Positions 53,151 through 62,786 of a DNA stretch of 64,000 bases are shown here, in pieces. Origin of the DNA: CAYPGJ01 sp050174775. Lineage in GTDB: Bacteria; Planctomycetota; Phycisphaerae; Phycisphaerales; UBA1924. Location of the stretch: NCBI GenBank assembly GCA_050174775.1, contig JBFXJP010000006.1:145638-209637 (forward strand), written 5' to 3'. The notes under the pieces were generated by a model that did no database searches, had not been told where the DNA came from, and saw nothing but the letters and a program-made list of their open reading frames with translations. Each line of letters starts with the position of its first letter. Positions within the stretch are counted from its first letter, which is position 1. Both the position numbers and the translations under genes were made by a program.

Positions 53151-54353
53151 TCACGCCACCGGCCCGCGCGCCGGCGGGTCGAGCGGGAGCGAGCGTGCCG
53201 CGTCCATGAACGCGCGGTGATTCTGCGCGATCTCTTCGAGCGAGTCCCCCCCGAATTTCTCGAGGAACGCGGAGGCGATCTCGAACGCGATGACATTCTC
53301 GACGACCACCGAGCACGCCGAGACAGCACAGACGTCGGACCGCTCGTACTGGCTCTGCTGCGCCTGACGGGTGGAGAGGTCCACGGAGGGCAGCCCCTTG
53401 AGCAGTGTCGAGATCGGCTTCATGGCCGCGCGCACGACGATGGGCTGGCCGTTGGTCATGCCCCCTTCGAGCCCGCCGGCGTTATTGGAATCGCGCGCGA
53501 AGCCGAGGGTCGGAGACTTGGACTCCGCGAGTGCGCGATCGAAGCGGATGGGGTCGTGCACGTTCGAGCCGCGACGGGCCGCGACCTCGCGCCCCATCCC
53601 GATCTCGACGGACTTGATCGCCTGGATGGACATCACGCTCCCGCCAAGGCGCGCATCGAGTTTGTCCGCCCAGTGCGCACAGCTGCCCAGCCCGATCGGG
53701 CAGCCGAAGACGTGGCACTCCACCAGACCGCCCAGCGTGTCCTGATCGATCTTGGCCTGCCGGATCGCCTCTTCCATCTTGGCCGTGGCCTGCTCGTCCG
53801 GGCAGTACACACTCGAGCCGTCCCTTGCCGTGCGCAGGCTCGTCCAGTTCTGTGTCGTGCACTCCACGTCCGTCGACACATTGAGCACCGAGCGCACGAA
53901 CGCGAACGCCTCGATCCCGAACTCGCGCAGCAGACAGCGTGCGAGCGCCCCGGCCGCGGTCCGCGCCGCCGTCTCGCGCGCCGAGGCGCGCTCCAGCGTG
54001 TTGCGGCAGTCCGTCGTCAGCCACTTCACCGCCCCCGCTAGGTCAGCGTGGCCGGGCCTCGGCCTTGTGAGCGGTGGCGTCTTCACCGGGTCATCCAATC
54101 GCGAATCGTTGTTCTTCACGAACAACGCCACCGGCGCCCCCGTCGTCCGCCCCTGACGCACGCCCGCCAGAAACTCGACCGCGTCCTCCTCGATCCGCTG
54201 CCTCGCCCCGCGCCCGTACCCGCCCTGCCGTCGGCGCAGCTCCGCGTTGATGAACTCGACGTCCGCGCGAACCCCGGCCGGGAACGCGTGCACGTACGCC
54301 AGCATCCCCGGCCCGTGCGATTCACCCGCGGTCTGACAGGTCAGTCGTGGCAT
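53151..54353 (-). CDS. aroC: Chorismate synthase
   Basis: 400 residues. It makes chorismate from EPSP using reduced FMN. Conserved blocks: LTCQTAGESHGPGMLAYVHA, RRQGGYGRGARQRIEEDAVE, TRPRPGHADLAGAVKW and GSSVYCPDEQ. Convergent with the prenyltransferase-repeat gene (2-bp gap). Supplies chorismate for mqnA and aromatic amino acids. Confidence 0.96.
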   Translation of the reverse strand: MPRLTCQTAGESHGPGMLAYVHAFPAGVRADVEFINAELRRRQGGYGRGARQRIEEDAVEFLAGVRQGRTTGAPVALFVKNNDSRLDDPVKTPPLTRPRPGHADLAGAVKWLTTDCRNTLERASARETAARTAAGALARCLLREFGIEAFAFVRSVLNVSTDVECTTQNWTSLRTARDGSSVYCPDEQATAKMEEAIRQAKIDQDTLGGLVECHVFGCPIGLGSCAHWADKLDARLGGSVMSIQAIKSVEIGMGREVAARRGSNVHDPIRFDRALAESKSPTLGFARDSNNAGGLEGGMTNGQPIVVRAAMKPISTLLKGLPSVDLSTRQAQQSQYERSDVCAVSACSVVVENVIAFEIASAFLEKFGGDSLEEIAQNHRAFMDAARSLPLDPPARGPVA

Positions 54354-54410
54354 GTCGGACAGGATACGAACCCGCGCCCTGAGCGGGCCCGCCGCCCGCG
54401 GGCTGCCCCA

Positions 54411-55622
54411 TCACCGCTCCAGGAGGTACGCGTACGGCTCCATCCGCGCTCCCGCCGCGTCAGCCACCGCAAACTTCCCATCGTGCGGCTTGGGCTTCAC
54501 CCGCTTCGGCCTGTTCCAGATCGAGGCGCACCCGTACGCCCCGTCCTTCCGCAACGCGTACAGCGTCAGATCGAAGTCCGGCTTCCCCTCCGGCGTGTAC
54601 AGCCGCCTGGCTTTCGTCTTGTCGAGCGACATCCGCAGCGCCGCAAGGCACGCGTCCGTCGGGTGATCCCCGAGCGACATCCGCATCACGATGAAGCGAG
54701 CCGCGCAGATCTGCATCGCCGCCTCGCCGCGCCCCGTCCCCCCCGCGCTGCCCACATCGTTATCGCAGTAATTCCCCGCGCCGATGATCGGGGAATCCCC
54801 CACGCGCCCCGGCAGCTTCCACGAGAGCCCCGATGTCGTCGTGCACGAGCCGATGTCCCCGCCGGCCGTTCGCGCACCGAGGTGAATCGTCCCCCACGTG
54901 AACAGCACATCCTCCAGGTCCGCCGCGAGTTCCGAGTCCCGGTCTGCCCCGACCCCGCGCGCCTCGTCGTCCTCATCCCTGGGCTCGGGCGGCGACGGGA
55001 TGTCGAACTCCTCCTCCTGCAGCCAATCGTCCTTGTCCGACAGGCGCGAACGCCATTTCACCCACGCCCGTCGCGCCTTTTCCGTCAGCAGGTTCTCCTC
55101 CTCGAACCCCATGCGCTTGGCGAACTTGAGCGCCCCATCAGCGACCAGCAGCACGTGATCCGTCCGGCGCGCCACCTCGCGCGCCACGGCCGCGGGGTTC
55201 TTGATGTTCCGCAGACACGCCACAGCGCCCGCCCGATGCGTCGGTCCGTGCATCACCGACGAGTCCAGCGTCACCACGCCCTCCTCGTCCGGCAATCCCC
55301 CCAGCCCAACCGTCATGTCCTCCGGGTCGTTCTCGTTGATCGCCACCCCGCCCACCGCGGCGTCCAGCGGGTCCGCTCCCTCCATGAGCAACTCGCGTGC
55401 GCGCGTCACCGCGCGCAGCCCGTTCCCAGACGCGATCGCGACCGGGCCCTCCCGTCCGCCCGCGCGCGCGAACCCGTCCTTGGCTTGTGCCACCGCGCCC
55501 TCCTGCGCGGACGCCCGGGACGTCAGCCCCGCCAGCGCGCCCGCGCCCACGGCCATGCCCGCCGCGCTCTGCACGAACGAGCGACGGGAGAACTCCGACG
55601 ACCGATCCTGAAATTGCGTCAT
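54411..55622 (-). CDS. N4-(beta-N-acetylglucosaminyl)-L-asparaginase-like Ntn hydrolase, Tat-exported
   Basis: 403 residues from the ATG at 55622. N-terminal SRRSFVQSAAGMAVGAG is a twin-arginine signal. The aspartylglucosaminidase block is present: a GTIHLG nucleophile motif (Thr), TTTSGLSWKLPGRVGDSPI and GAGNYCDNDVGSAGGTGRGE. These enzymes self-cleave to free the Thr and then cut glycosylated asparagine or isoaspartyl bonds. The variant GT for the usual DT before the cut site is seen in other planctomycetes. Confidence 0.87.
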   Translation of the reverse strand: MTQFQDRSSEFSRRSFVQSAAGMAVGAGALAGLTSRASAQEGAVAQAKDGFARAGGREGPVAIASGNGLRAVTRARELLMEGADPLDAAVGGVAINENDPEDMTVGLGGLPDEEGVVTLDSSVMHGPTHRAGAVACLRNIKNPAAVAREVARRTDHVLLVADGALKFAKRMGFEEENLLTEKARRAWVKWRSRLSDKDDWLQEEEFDIPSPPEPRDEDDEARGVGADRDSELAADLEDVLFTWGTIHLGARTAGGDIGSCTTTSGLSWKLPGRVGDSPIIGAGNYCDNDVGSAGGTGRGEAAMQICAARFIVMRMSLGDHPTDACLAALRMSLDKTKARRLYTPEGKPDFDLTLYALRKDGAYGCASIWNRPKRVKPKPHDGKFAVADAAGARMEPYAYLLER

Positions 55623-55664
55623 GGGGCCATGATCCATCCTGCCGCCCGCGCGAGCAACGGTCCA

Positions 55665-55706
55665 GGAAAGAAAAGACCCTCGCGCGCGGTGAGGGCGCAC
55701 GAGGGT
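55665..55706 (-). terminator. Terminator of the spondin-domain gene
   Basis: Stem ACCCTCG / CGAGGGT (55676-55682 with 55700-55706) with a GC-rich loop; on the minus strand followed by TCTTTTCTTTCC. It is placed just after the 55735 gene. Confidence 0.7.
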
Positions 55707-55734
55707 TGGGGGGAAGATGCGTCGAAGGCCCCGG

Positions 55735-56511
55735 TCAGCGGCGCCGGCGCGCCCCGGCCAGGCCGCCCAGCGCGAGCAGCGCGCCGACGCCCGGGGTCGG
55801 CACCACCGTCACGCGCAGGACCTGGTACCCCGACGCGGTGAAATCAGCGTTCGCGAACATCGGGTCCGACAGGATCGCGCCGCCCGGGATGAACCCGGGG
55901 TGCGCATGCACCACGCCGTTCTCGTCGACGCCCGTGTCGGGAGTCGACTGGCCGAAGAACGCCGTGTTCGCGGGGACCTCGTCGTTCATCTCCGTCCCCG
56001 CGTCCCACACCTGGCTCCCCAGCACGATGAACGAGAACGGGTTGAAGTTCCCGTTCACGTCGAACGCCTCGTGCGCCAACGGGTTGGCGTTGCCGATGAA
56101 CGCGTCGTTGCTGGGAACGAGCATGGCCGCGTACGAGAACCAGCGCCCGTTGGTCGCGTCCACGGTGATTGTCGTCGACGCGATCTCGCCCGGGTCGAGC
56201 GGGCCGGCGAACGCGCCGCCCAGCCCCGCGATCGTCCCGTCCCGGAACTGCCCGCTCGCGTTCGCGAACGCTGTTCGCAGCGGGTCCACCGCGCCGTCTT
56301 CCGCCAGACGCTCGATGTGGCCCGCGGCCGCGCTGCCCGGGTCGAACAGGTCGAACGACCCGTCGTGGAATCCGAACCAGAAGGGCGCCAGGAACGTGCC
56401 GCCCGTCGGCGCAAGGCTCTCGATGGTCACAGTCAACTCGGCGCTCCTGGCGTTCGATGCCAGCCCGGCGCCGATAAGCGCGCAGGCGATAGCCGCGGAT
56501 GTGGTGCGCAT
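55735..56511 (-). CDS. Exported spondin-domain protein with CTERM-like tag
   Basis: 258 residues. Signal peptide (AAIACALIGAGLASNARSA). Residues about 25-215 match the spondin_N pattern (VTIESLAPTGGTFLAPFWFG, EDGAVDPLRTAFA, NPFSFIVLGSQVWDAGTE), an extracellular adhesion-like fold. The C-terminus VPTPGVGALLALGGLAGA plus four Arg is the P-x-P sorting tag. Independent promoter likely; the next gene downstream is the asparaginase. Confidence 0.82.
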   Translation of the reverse strand: MRTTSAAIACALIGAGLASNARSAELTVTIESLAPTGGTFLAPFWFGFHDGSFDLFDPGSAAAGHIERLAEDGAVDPLRTAFANASGQFRDGTIAGLGGAFAGPLDPGEIASTTITVDATNGRWFSYAAMLVPSNDAFIGNANPLAHEAFDVNGNFNPFSFIVLGSQVWDAGTEMNDEVPANTAFFGQSTPDTGVDENGVVHAHPGFIPGGAILSDPMFANADFTASGYQVLRVTVVPTPGVGALLALGGLAGARRRR

Positions 56512-56655
56512 GAAGATCGCTCCTCTCGTGTCTCGTGTCGGGCCGCAACCGATCGCGGCCCGCGCATGTGCTGTGCGGTATGAGACCCGCGCGGGTCTCT
56601 CTCCGACATATCTGTCGCTCGAGCCCTTGCGCGCCTTACACGCCGATCACAGATT

Positions 56656-56940
56656 TCATCGAAGATCCGACGTTGCGCGGCGCAGCCGCTCGCGCACATC
56701 CCCGGGCATCGACGCGGGCTCGATCGGCCCCGCGCTCTGACGCAGCGCGCGCGCCGCGTTCGCCAGCTCGCGCAACTGCCTGCGCAGTCTGCGGCACGGC
56801 GCGCACACCCACGTGTGCATCCGCAGGCCCGTCCGTGTCGCCCAGGGCAACCGCTCGTCCTGCGCGCGAGAGAACAGCGGCGCGTGCTCGACGCACGGCA
56901 GGCTCATCACCCGGACGATCTCCCGAATCGCGCCGATCAC
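56656..56940 (-). CDS. Zinc-finger anti-sigma-like protein
   Basis: 94 residues, starting at a GTG overlapping the ECF stop (GTGA). The short N-terminal half has a Cys (C16) and a later MHTWVCAPCRRLRRQL block giving H-x3-C-x2-C, the pattern of the zf-HC2 anti-sigma domain. No membrane segment follows, unlike many anti-sigma factors, so it is probably a soluble sensor. It is translated with the sigma factor, as in most ECF pairs. Confidence 0.65.
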   Translation of the reverse strand: MIGAIREIVRVMSLPCVEHAPLFSRAQDERLPWATRTGLRMHTWVCAPCRRLRRQLRELANAARALRQSAGPIEPASMPGDVRERLRRATSDLR

Positions 56941-57563
56941 GCCTCAGCCTCCTTTTCGCCCGCCCCAGCCCCCGGGAGGCGCATCGACACGCACCGCCGA
57001 AGCGCCGTCCGCGCCCGATGCAGCCGAACCCACAGGTTCTCCCGCGTGATCCCCAGGGCCGCGCAGATCACCGACGAGTCCTTCCCGTGCACCTCGCGCA
57101 GCACGAACGCCTCCGCAAGGTGCGTCGGAATCCGGTGCAGGCACGCGTGCAGCGCCTCGCGCACGTCCTCGATCCTCGCTCCCTCTCCACCCGCGCTCCA
57201 CGCCCTCGGCTTCTCGAGCCACATCCCCCGCTCGTCGTACTCCGGCGTCATCTCCGGCAGACGCCCCTCACGACGGCGGGATTGTTTCCGCCGGATGTCC
57301 GACGCCTTGTGCCGCAGAATCCCCAGCAGCCACGTCCGCACGCTGCTCTCCGCGCGGAACTCCTCGTTCTGCCACGCGAGCCACGCGGCCAGCAGCGTCT
57401 CCTGCACCGCCTCCTCAGCGCGGTGCGCATCCCCGAGCCGGGACATCGCAAACGCCCACATCGCGTCCCCGTGCTCGCGCAGCCACTCCTCCGGCCCCTC
57501 CTCACGGGACACGCTCGCAACCGCCAGGCTGGCAAGGCGCGTGGACAACTTCCGACCTCGCAT
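56937..57563 (-). CDS. ECF-family RNA polymerase sigma factor
   Basis: 208 residues with region 2 (GDAHRAEEAVQETLLAAWLA, RTWLLGILRHKASDIRR) and region 4 (ALHACLHRIPTHLAEAFVLR, ICAALGITRENLWVRLHRAR) in the order of group IV sigma factors. The C-terminus overlaps the anti-sigma-like gene. The regulon is not visible; a self-regulating promoter would be expected before 57563 but I could not define it. Confidence 0.92.
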   Translation of the reverse strand: MRGRKLSTRLASLAVASVSREEGPEEWLREHGDAMWAFAMSRLGDAHRAEEAVQETLLAAWLAWQNEEFRAESSVRTWLLGILRHKASDIRRKQSRRREGRLPEMTPEYDERGMWLEKPRAWSAGGEGARIEDVREALHACLHRIPTHLAEAFVLREVHGKDSSVICAALGITRENLWVRLHRARTALRRCVSMRLPGAGAGEKEAEA

Positions 57564-57638
57564 GGGGTGCGGACCTCCCCGTGAGTCGTTGCACCTTATC
57601 CCGCCCTTACAGCGATCCCCAGGCTTTTCGCCGGAATC

Positions 57639-58859
57639 TCACAGCGTCTCGAAACGTGGCAGATCGCCCACCAGCGGACGCAGATACTCGAGGAACGCCT
57701 CCGACACGTCGTTCGATCCCTTCAGGAATTCCGGCGACATGTGGCGGGTCTTCGCCGCAACGTCCGTCAGCGCGACCAGCCTCGGCTTCGACCCGTACGG
57801 CGCACTCGTCACCCGCTCGATCGCCACCGACCCGCTCTTCTCCCCCTTGAGCGCACACTCCACGGCGAACGCGCCTACCTCGCGCGCCTCACGCGCATCC
57901 ACCGGCGACACGTCCGGCCAGTAGCGCTGCATGTACCCGAACGTGTCCGCCCGCACCCTGGGCGGCTTGCCCCCGGCAGGCGTCAACGCCTTCTTCAGAT
58001 GCTCCGCGAGTAGATCGCCCAAAGCCCCAGTCCCCGAGAGCTGGATGTTCCCGTGCGCGTCCCGCTCACGCCCGCCCCCGCCCCCGGACGCCAGCGTCTC
58101 CGCGATCGACTTGCCCGCCGCGTCCTGCACGCCCTCCGACACGGCCACGAGGCAGCGCCCGTGCTTCTCCACGCACGCCCCCACGTCGCGCGCGAACGCG
58201 TTGAGGTCGAACGCCGTCTCCGGCACGTACACCAGATGCGGGCCGTCCCCGGCTTTCCGACGCGCCAGTGCGCTCGCGCCTGTCAGGAACCCCGCGTGCC
58301 GTCCCATCACGATGTTGATCTTGATCCCCGGCAGCGCAGCGTTGTCGAGATTGTCCCCCATGAACGCCATCGCGACGAACCTTGCCGCGGACGCGAACCC
58401 CGGCGTGTGGTCGTTCATCTTGAGGTCGTTGTCGATCGTCTTGGGCACGTGGAAGCACCGGAGGTCATACGACGCCTTCTGCGCCAGCTCCGACACGATG
58501 CGGCACGTGTCCGACGAGTCGTTCCCGCCGATGTAGAAGAAGTACCGCACGTCCCGCTGCCGCAGCCCCGCCAGGATCTTCTCGCAGTACGCCGCGTCGG
58601 GCTTGTCGCGCGTCGAGCCGAGCGCGGCCGAGGGCGTCCGCGCCACGTCCTCGAGCGTCTGCACCGGGACCCCCGTCAGGTCCACGAACTGATCCTTCGT
58701 CATCCCGCGCACCCCGTGCCGCGCGCCGAGGATCTTGGGGATCACCGTCCCCCCCTTCTCCCGCACCGCGAGCGTCACGCCCACAAGGGACTGGTTAATC
58801 ACGGCGGTGGGGCCGCCGCTCTGGGCGACCACGGCATTTCCGGCGGGCGTGTTCGACAT
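57639..58859 (-). CDS. 6-phosphofructokinase, PPi-type
   Basis: 406 residues. Converts fructose 6-phosphate to fructose 1,6-bisphosphate. GGNDSSDT (Asp at the position that is Gly in ATP-dependent enzymes) and VPKTIDNDL (Lys) point to the pyrophosphate-using type. Also present: SGGPTAVINQSLVG at the N-terminus and MGRHAGFLTGASALA. It is upstream of the ECF genes in the same direction. Confidence 0.92.
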   Translation of the reverse strand: MSNTPAGNAVVAQSGGPTAVINQSLVGVTLAVREKGGTVIPKILGARHGVRGMTKDQFVDLTGVPVQTLEDVARTPSAALGSTRDKPDAAYCEKILAGLRQRDVRYFFYIGGNDSSDTCRIVSELAQKASYDLRCFHVPKTIDNDLKMNDHTPGFASAARFVAMAFMGDNLDNAALPGIKINIVMGRHAGFLTGASALARRKAGDGPHLVYVPETAFDLNAFARDVGACVEKHGRCLVAVSEGVQDAAGKSIAETLASGGGGGRERDAHGNIQLSGTGALGDLLAEHLKKALTPAGGKPPRVRADTFGYMQRYWPDVSPVDAREAREVGAFAVECALKGEKSGSVAIERVTSAPYGSKPRLVALTDVAAKTRHMSPEFLKGSNDVSEAFLEYLRPLVGDLPRFETL

Positions 58860-58916
58860 GGTCGAGCGATCGTACCGCGCACGCCCTCCCCCTCTCTCCC
58901 GCTATCCTGACCCTCG

Positions 58917-59660
58917 ATGCGGGCACGAACTCTCCTCCCCGTCCTCCTCCTCACGCTCACGGCGTGCGACTCCAAGCCCATCTTCCGCGCCTCCCCAAGA
59001 GCCGTGCCCGGCGGAGAACTCGTCCGGGAGGGCCCCGCGCCCGGCCGCCCCGCCGAAGCGCCGCAGAAACCCAGCGGGGACATCTGGACACGAGACCTTC
59101 CGGGCGACGACGCCACCTTCGAGGTCGCGCCCGAGGATGTTGCACTCGTGTTCGACGCCGCGCGCGACGCACTGCGGGACCGTGGCTTCTCGCTCGCGCG
59201 CATCGACGCGGCCAACGGCGTTATTACCACCTGGGCTCGACAGTCCGCCGGCCTCGCCACTCCCGCCATAGACGATGAGTCCACCCTCGCTGAAGAGTTC
59301 GAGGGCGTGCTCAACGCGCAACGCCGGCGTGTCCGCGTCTCGTTCGAGCCCCTCGAAGAAGGCGCCGCGCGTCCCGACGACTACCGTGCGCCCAACGCCC
59401 CGCTCATCGCACGCGTGCGCGTGGTTGTCGAGCGCCTCAACACTCAGGGGCGCGTTGCCTCCTCCGTCTCCATCCGTCGGTCGTCGTACTTCGAGGACGC
59501 GACGCGCGACGGACCCGCCGACATCGCCACCCCCCTCCGCAGAGATGGCGCCCTCGCGGGGCGCATCGCGCAGGACATCCAACGCCTGAGTCAACCTGGG
59601 CAAAGTGGGTACGAGAATGTGGGGGAGACGCCTGAAGTCGGGGCCGCGTCTCTCCGATAA
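58917..59660 (+). CDS. Lipoprotein, hypothetical
   Basis: 247 residues. Signal peptide LLPVLLLTLTACDSK with lipobox LTAC. The mature part contains a globular domain with alternating strands and helices (FEVAPEDVALVFDAARDALR, RVRVSFEPLEEG, ARVRVVVERLNTQGRVASSV) resembling other planctomycete lipoproteins of unknown role. Divergent from the phosphofructokinase gene with a 57-bp gap. Confidence 0.72.
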   Translation: MRARTLLPVLLLTLTACDSKPIFRASPRAVPGGELVREGPAPGRPAEAPQKPSGDIWTRDLPGDDATFEVAPEDVALVFDAARDALRDRGFSLARIDAANGVITTWARQSAGLATPAIDDESTLAEEFEGVLNAQRRRVRVSFEPLEEGAARPDDYRAPNAPLIARVRVVVERLNTQGRVASSVSIRRSSYFEDATRDGPADIATPLRRDGALAGRIAQDIQRLSQPGQSGYENVGETPEVGAASLR

Positions 59661-59834
59661 GACACTGCGCCCCCGGGGCTTCAGGTTATCGGGCGAATAT
59701 TCCGTTCAGAATTCGTCAGAACCCACTGGACCCCGCCAAATAGGGGGCGTACTTTTGGGCTGACCTTCCGCCGGGCTATGGAAGCCCGGGGTCACCGGGG
59801 TTTCCTCTTCTCCAAGATCGAGAGGAGCCAGTAC

Positions 59835-60653
59835 ATGGTTCAGACAGATGTGTTGGAAGGCGTGGTTCGACGAGGCGTCGAGGCGGCGGAAGCGCTCGCC
59901 GGTCTCCCGGCCATTGCCACGCAGGATTGGTGCGATCGGGCCGCTGCCATCCTGTCCGCCGCCCTTGGCAACGTCGAAATCGGCATAGCCATCGGGCAAG
60001 TCGGCCCGTCCAATGTGTTGCAACGGATGGAAGCTGTCGGTGTCGCCGCCTCGCCAAATCATCATGGCGTGATCGGCCGCCGGTTCGCCAACGGCCGAGT
60101 CCTCGGATGGTCCACCTCCACCCCTTGGGCAGGCCGTCTCTCCGACGCCGCCTTCCCGGGCTGGCAGTCGTCCGACGGCGGGCACCATTGGTCCAGCATC
60201 GGCAGCCAGGAAGTCCTCGCGGGCATCGTCCCCGTGGACCTCGAGGCTCCCGATGACCGCCTTATCGTCATCGAGGCTGGCCGACCCGCCGGCAACTCGT
60301 TCACCCCCGAGGACATCGCGCTCCTGCGCGGCCTGCTCGCGGCCCTCTCCCGTCGCGTCTACAAAGCCTTCGGCCCGGAGCCCATCTCCGCGGCCCGAAT
60401 GCTCACCCCGCGCGAGCAGGAGGTCCTCGAGCACCTCACCCTGGGCTGGAGCGTCAAGGAGATCGCCGAAAAGCTCTCCCGAAGCCCCCACACCGTGCAC
60501 GACTACGTGAAGTCCCTCCACAGGAAGCTCCAGGCTTCCAGCCGCGGCGGCCTCATCGCCCGCGCCCTGGGACATCACGGCATCGAGCCCGGCACGCGCC
60601 GGGATTCGATCCGCCACTCCGGCGCACGCAACGGCCACATGGTCGCCAACTGA
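59835..60653 (+). CDS. LuxR-family transcriptional regulator
   Basis: 272 residues from the ATG at 59835, AGGAG upstream. The N-terminal about 190 residues are a GAF-like or sensory part (GHHWSSIGSQEVLAGIVPVD). The C-terminus is a LuxR/GerE helix-turn-helix (LTPREQEVLEHLTLGWSVKE, IAEKLSRSPHTVHDYVKSLH) which binds DNA. What it senses and which promoter it uses is unknown. It is followed by a terminator. Confidence 0.85.
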   Translation: MVQTDVLEGVVRRGVEAAEALAGLPAIATQDWCDRAAAILSAALGNVEIGIAIGQVGPSNVLQRMEAVGVAASPNHHGVIGRRFANGRVLGWSTSTPWAGRLSDAAFPGWQSSDGGHHWSSIGSQEVLAGIVPVDLEAPDDRLIVIEAGRPAGNSFTPEDIALLRGLLAALSRRVYKAFGPEPISAARMLTPREQEVLEHLTLGWSVKEIAEKLSRSPHTVHDYVKSLHRKLQASSRGGLIARALGHHGIEPGTRRDSIRHSGARNGHMVAN

Positions 60654-60690
60654 TCCCAAGCGACCGATAGCCACTTTTTCATGACCCCCA

Positions 60691-60726
60691 AGGCCCGCTC
60701 GGCAATGTCCGACGGGCCTGTTCGTT
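60691..60726 (+). terminator. Terminator after the LuxR gene
   Basis: Stem AGGCCCG / CGGGCCT (60691-60697 with 60713-60719) with an inner TCGG/CCGA pairing, then TTCGTTT. Located 40 bp after the stop codon. Confidence 0.75.
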
Positions 60727-60892
60727 TCACCACAAACCAGGCCGCGCTGTCGCGCGCCCATCACCGCCACGCACCCGGCGACCACGCAACGCCGGAGCAC
60801 AATTTGCTTGTGGACGCGCCTCGGCGTCGGGCCTCCCGGCGCCGAGGCTGCTTTTGCCCCACCTCACCACTACTTCCGCGGTCCGCGACGCC

Positions 60893-62566
60893 TCAGATCT
60901 CCACCACCGCCATATCGCTCGCCCGCTTCATCGCATCCACGGCCGGGTGCTTCACCTCACTCGTGAACACCCCCAGCGTCGGCAGGCGAGACGCCATCTC
61001 CTTCCGGAGCCGCGCCGCGTCGTAGATCTTCGCCTTCTCCCCCTTCGCGCTCGCGAGGAGGTCCAGCCCGATCTGCCCCTCCGGCTTCGCCATCTCGATC
61101 ACCGGGATCGCCTGCTCGAACGCCTGGATCAGCCCGAACGCGTTCTCGAACGTCCCCGCCTTCTCCACCCACGTCGCGCCGGGCAGCACCACGCGCGCCC
61201 GCTCCACCAGCGACGACCCCAGCGTGTCGATCAGCACGAGGAACGGCGGGTTCCCGCCGTCGAACGCCTTCGTCACGTCCGCCGTGGCCCACTCGCTCGG
61301 ATACCCGCCCACCAGGATCACCGTCGCAAACTCGCCCCGTCGCGCACGCTCCATCGCGTCGTTGAACGTCAACGCCGGCTTCCCGCCCAGCGCCTCCAGC
61401 ACCCGACGCACCCCGCGCGCGTTCGGCGCCTTCTCAGCCCGCACCACGAACCCCGTCCCCCCCTCGTGCGCCGGCGTCGCCTCCGGCGGATACACACAGT
61501 CCTCGCCATGCTTGGGCACAGGGCCGACCGCGAGAGTCGCCTGCCCGTCCAGCGCAAGCGCCGCATCCGCAAGCGTGTACGCCTCCTCACACGCCACCAG
61601 CGGCGACACGATCAGCAACACCCGCCCGTGCTTCGCCTGCTCCACCACGTCCGCGTACGCGCGCGTGTAGTCGCTCTCCACCAACGCCCCGAACTGCCGG
61701 CGCATCGGCGTCCGCAAACGCTGCTCCGCGTGCACGTGATGGAACCCCTGCCGCACCTCGTCCGTGATCCACCACCGGTTCACGCCCAGGTTCTCCCTCG
61801 GCTTGATCCGGTACACCTTCCCCTCGTAGTGCTCCACCCAGATATTGTCCCCGCTCGACGTGATCCCGTCGATGCTCGGCGTCGCGTTCAACCGCCACAC
61901 GCGCTGCGCGAACAGGAAGTCCTTGTCGAGCAGCGCGCCCACCGGGCACAGGTCCACCACGTTCCCTGCAAGCGGATTGTCCAGAGCCTTGCCCGGGAAG
62001 ACGTCGATCTGCTCGTGCGCCCCGCGCCCCTCGATCGTCAGCTCCGCCGTGCCCGTCACCTCGCGCGTGAACCGCACGCAGCGCGAGCACATGATGCACC
62101 GATCGGAATACAGCAGCACGTTCGGACCGATGTCCTTCTTGGGCTGCTTGATCTTGTCCTCCTCGAACCGCGACACGCTCCGCCCGTACTCGTACGAGTA
62201 GTCCTGCAGCAGACACTCACCCGCCTGATCGCACACCGGGCAATCCAGCGGGTGGTTGATCAGCAGGTACTCCATCACCGCCTTCTGGTTCTGCACCGCC
62301 TTGGGCGAGTTCGAGTACACCACCTGCCCGTCCCCGGCCGCCGTCTGGCACGTCGGCACCAGCTTGGGCAGCGGCTCCAGCGCGTTGTTGTTCCGCGGGT
62401 TCGGCGCCCACACCTCCGCAAGGCAGATGCGGCACGACGCCACGATCGATAGCCCCGGGTGATAGCAGTAGTACGGGATCGCCACCCCGTTCCGCAGGGC
62501 CACCTGCAGGATCATCTCCCCAGGCGTGAACTCACAGACCTTCCCGTCAATCGTGATCGTCGGCAT
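60893..62566 (-). CDS. nuoG: NADH-quinone oxidoreductase subunit G (complex I)
   Basis: 557 residues, shorter than long NuoG forms (about 800-900). N-terminal 2Fe-2S ferredoxin (CYHPGLSIVASCRICL), the His/Cys3 cluster site (INHPLDCPVCDQAGECLLQD), two 4Fe-4S sites (CIMCSRCVRF, DLCPVGALLDKD) and a C-terminal, truncated molybdopterin-oxidoreductase fold. This iron-sulfur chain passes electrons from NADH towards quinone. It is alone: neither nuoF nor nuoH follow within the window. Confidence 0.92.
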   Translation of the reverse strand: MPTITIDGKVCEFTPGEMILQVALRNGVAIPYYCYHPGLSIVASCRICLAEVWAPNPRNNNALEPLPKLVPTCQTAAGDGQVVYSNSPKAVQNQKAVMEYLLINHPLDCPVCDQAGECLLQDYSYEYGRSVSRFEEDKIKQPKKDIGPNVLLYSDRCIMCSRCVRFTREVTGTAELTIEGRGAHEQIDVFPGKALDNPLAGNVVDLCPVGALLDKDFLFAQRVWRLNATPSIDGITSSGDNIWVEHYEGKVYRIKPRENLGVNRWWITDEVRQGFHHVHAEQRLRTPMRRQFGALVESDYTRAYADVVEQAKHGRVLLIVSPLVACEEAYTLADAALALDGQATLAVGPVPKHGEDCVYPPEATPAHEGGTGFVVRAEKAPNARGVRRVLEALGGKPALTFNDAMERARRGEFATVILVGGYPSEWATADVTKAFDGGNPPFLVLIDTLGSSLVERARVVLPGATWVEKAGTFENAFGLIQAFEQAIPVIEMAKPEGQIGLDLLASAKGEKAKIYDAARLRKEMASRLPTLGVFTSEVKHPAVDAMKRASDMAVVEI

Positions 62567-62786
62567 GAGGCCCGCAGTCTAGCGATCCCCGTTCCCGCGT
62601 CCCGGAGGCCCCCCTCACCCACTCTCGGCCTCCCATCTTCTCACCACGCCCCCTCCCGATCCCACCACGTGCGCCAGCATTCCCCCTCATGCAAACCCTT
62701 GTTTCTGGGTGTTCGATCCGGTATCCTCACGCTCGTCTCGGATTGAATAACCATGCGGGGCTGCCTCGCAGCCCAAGGGAGGAAAC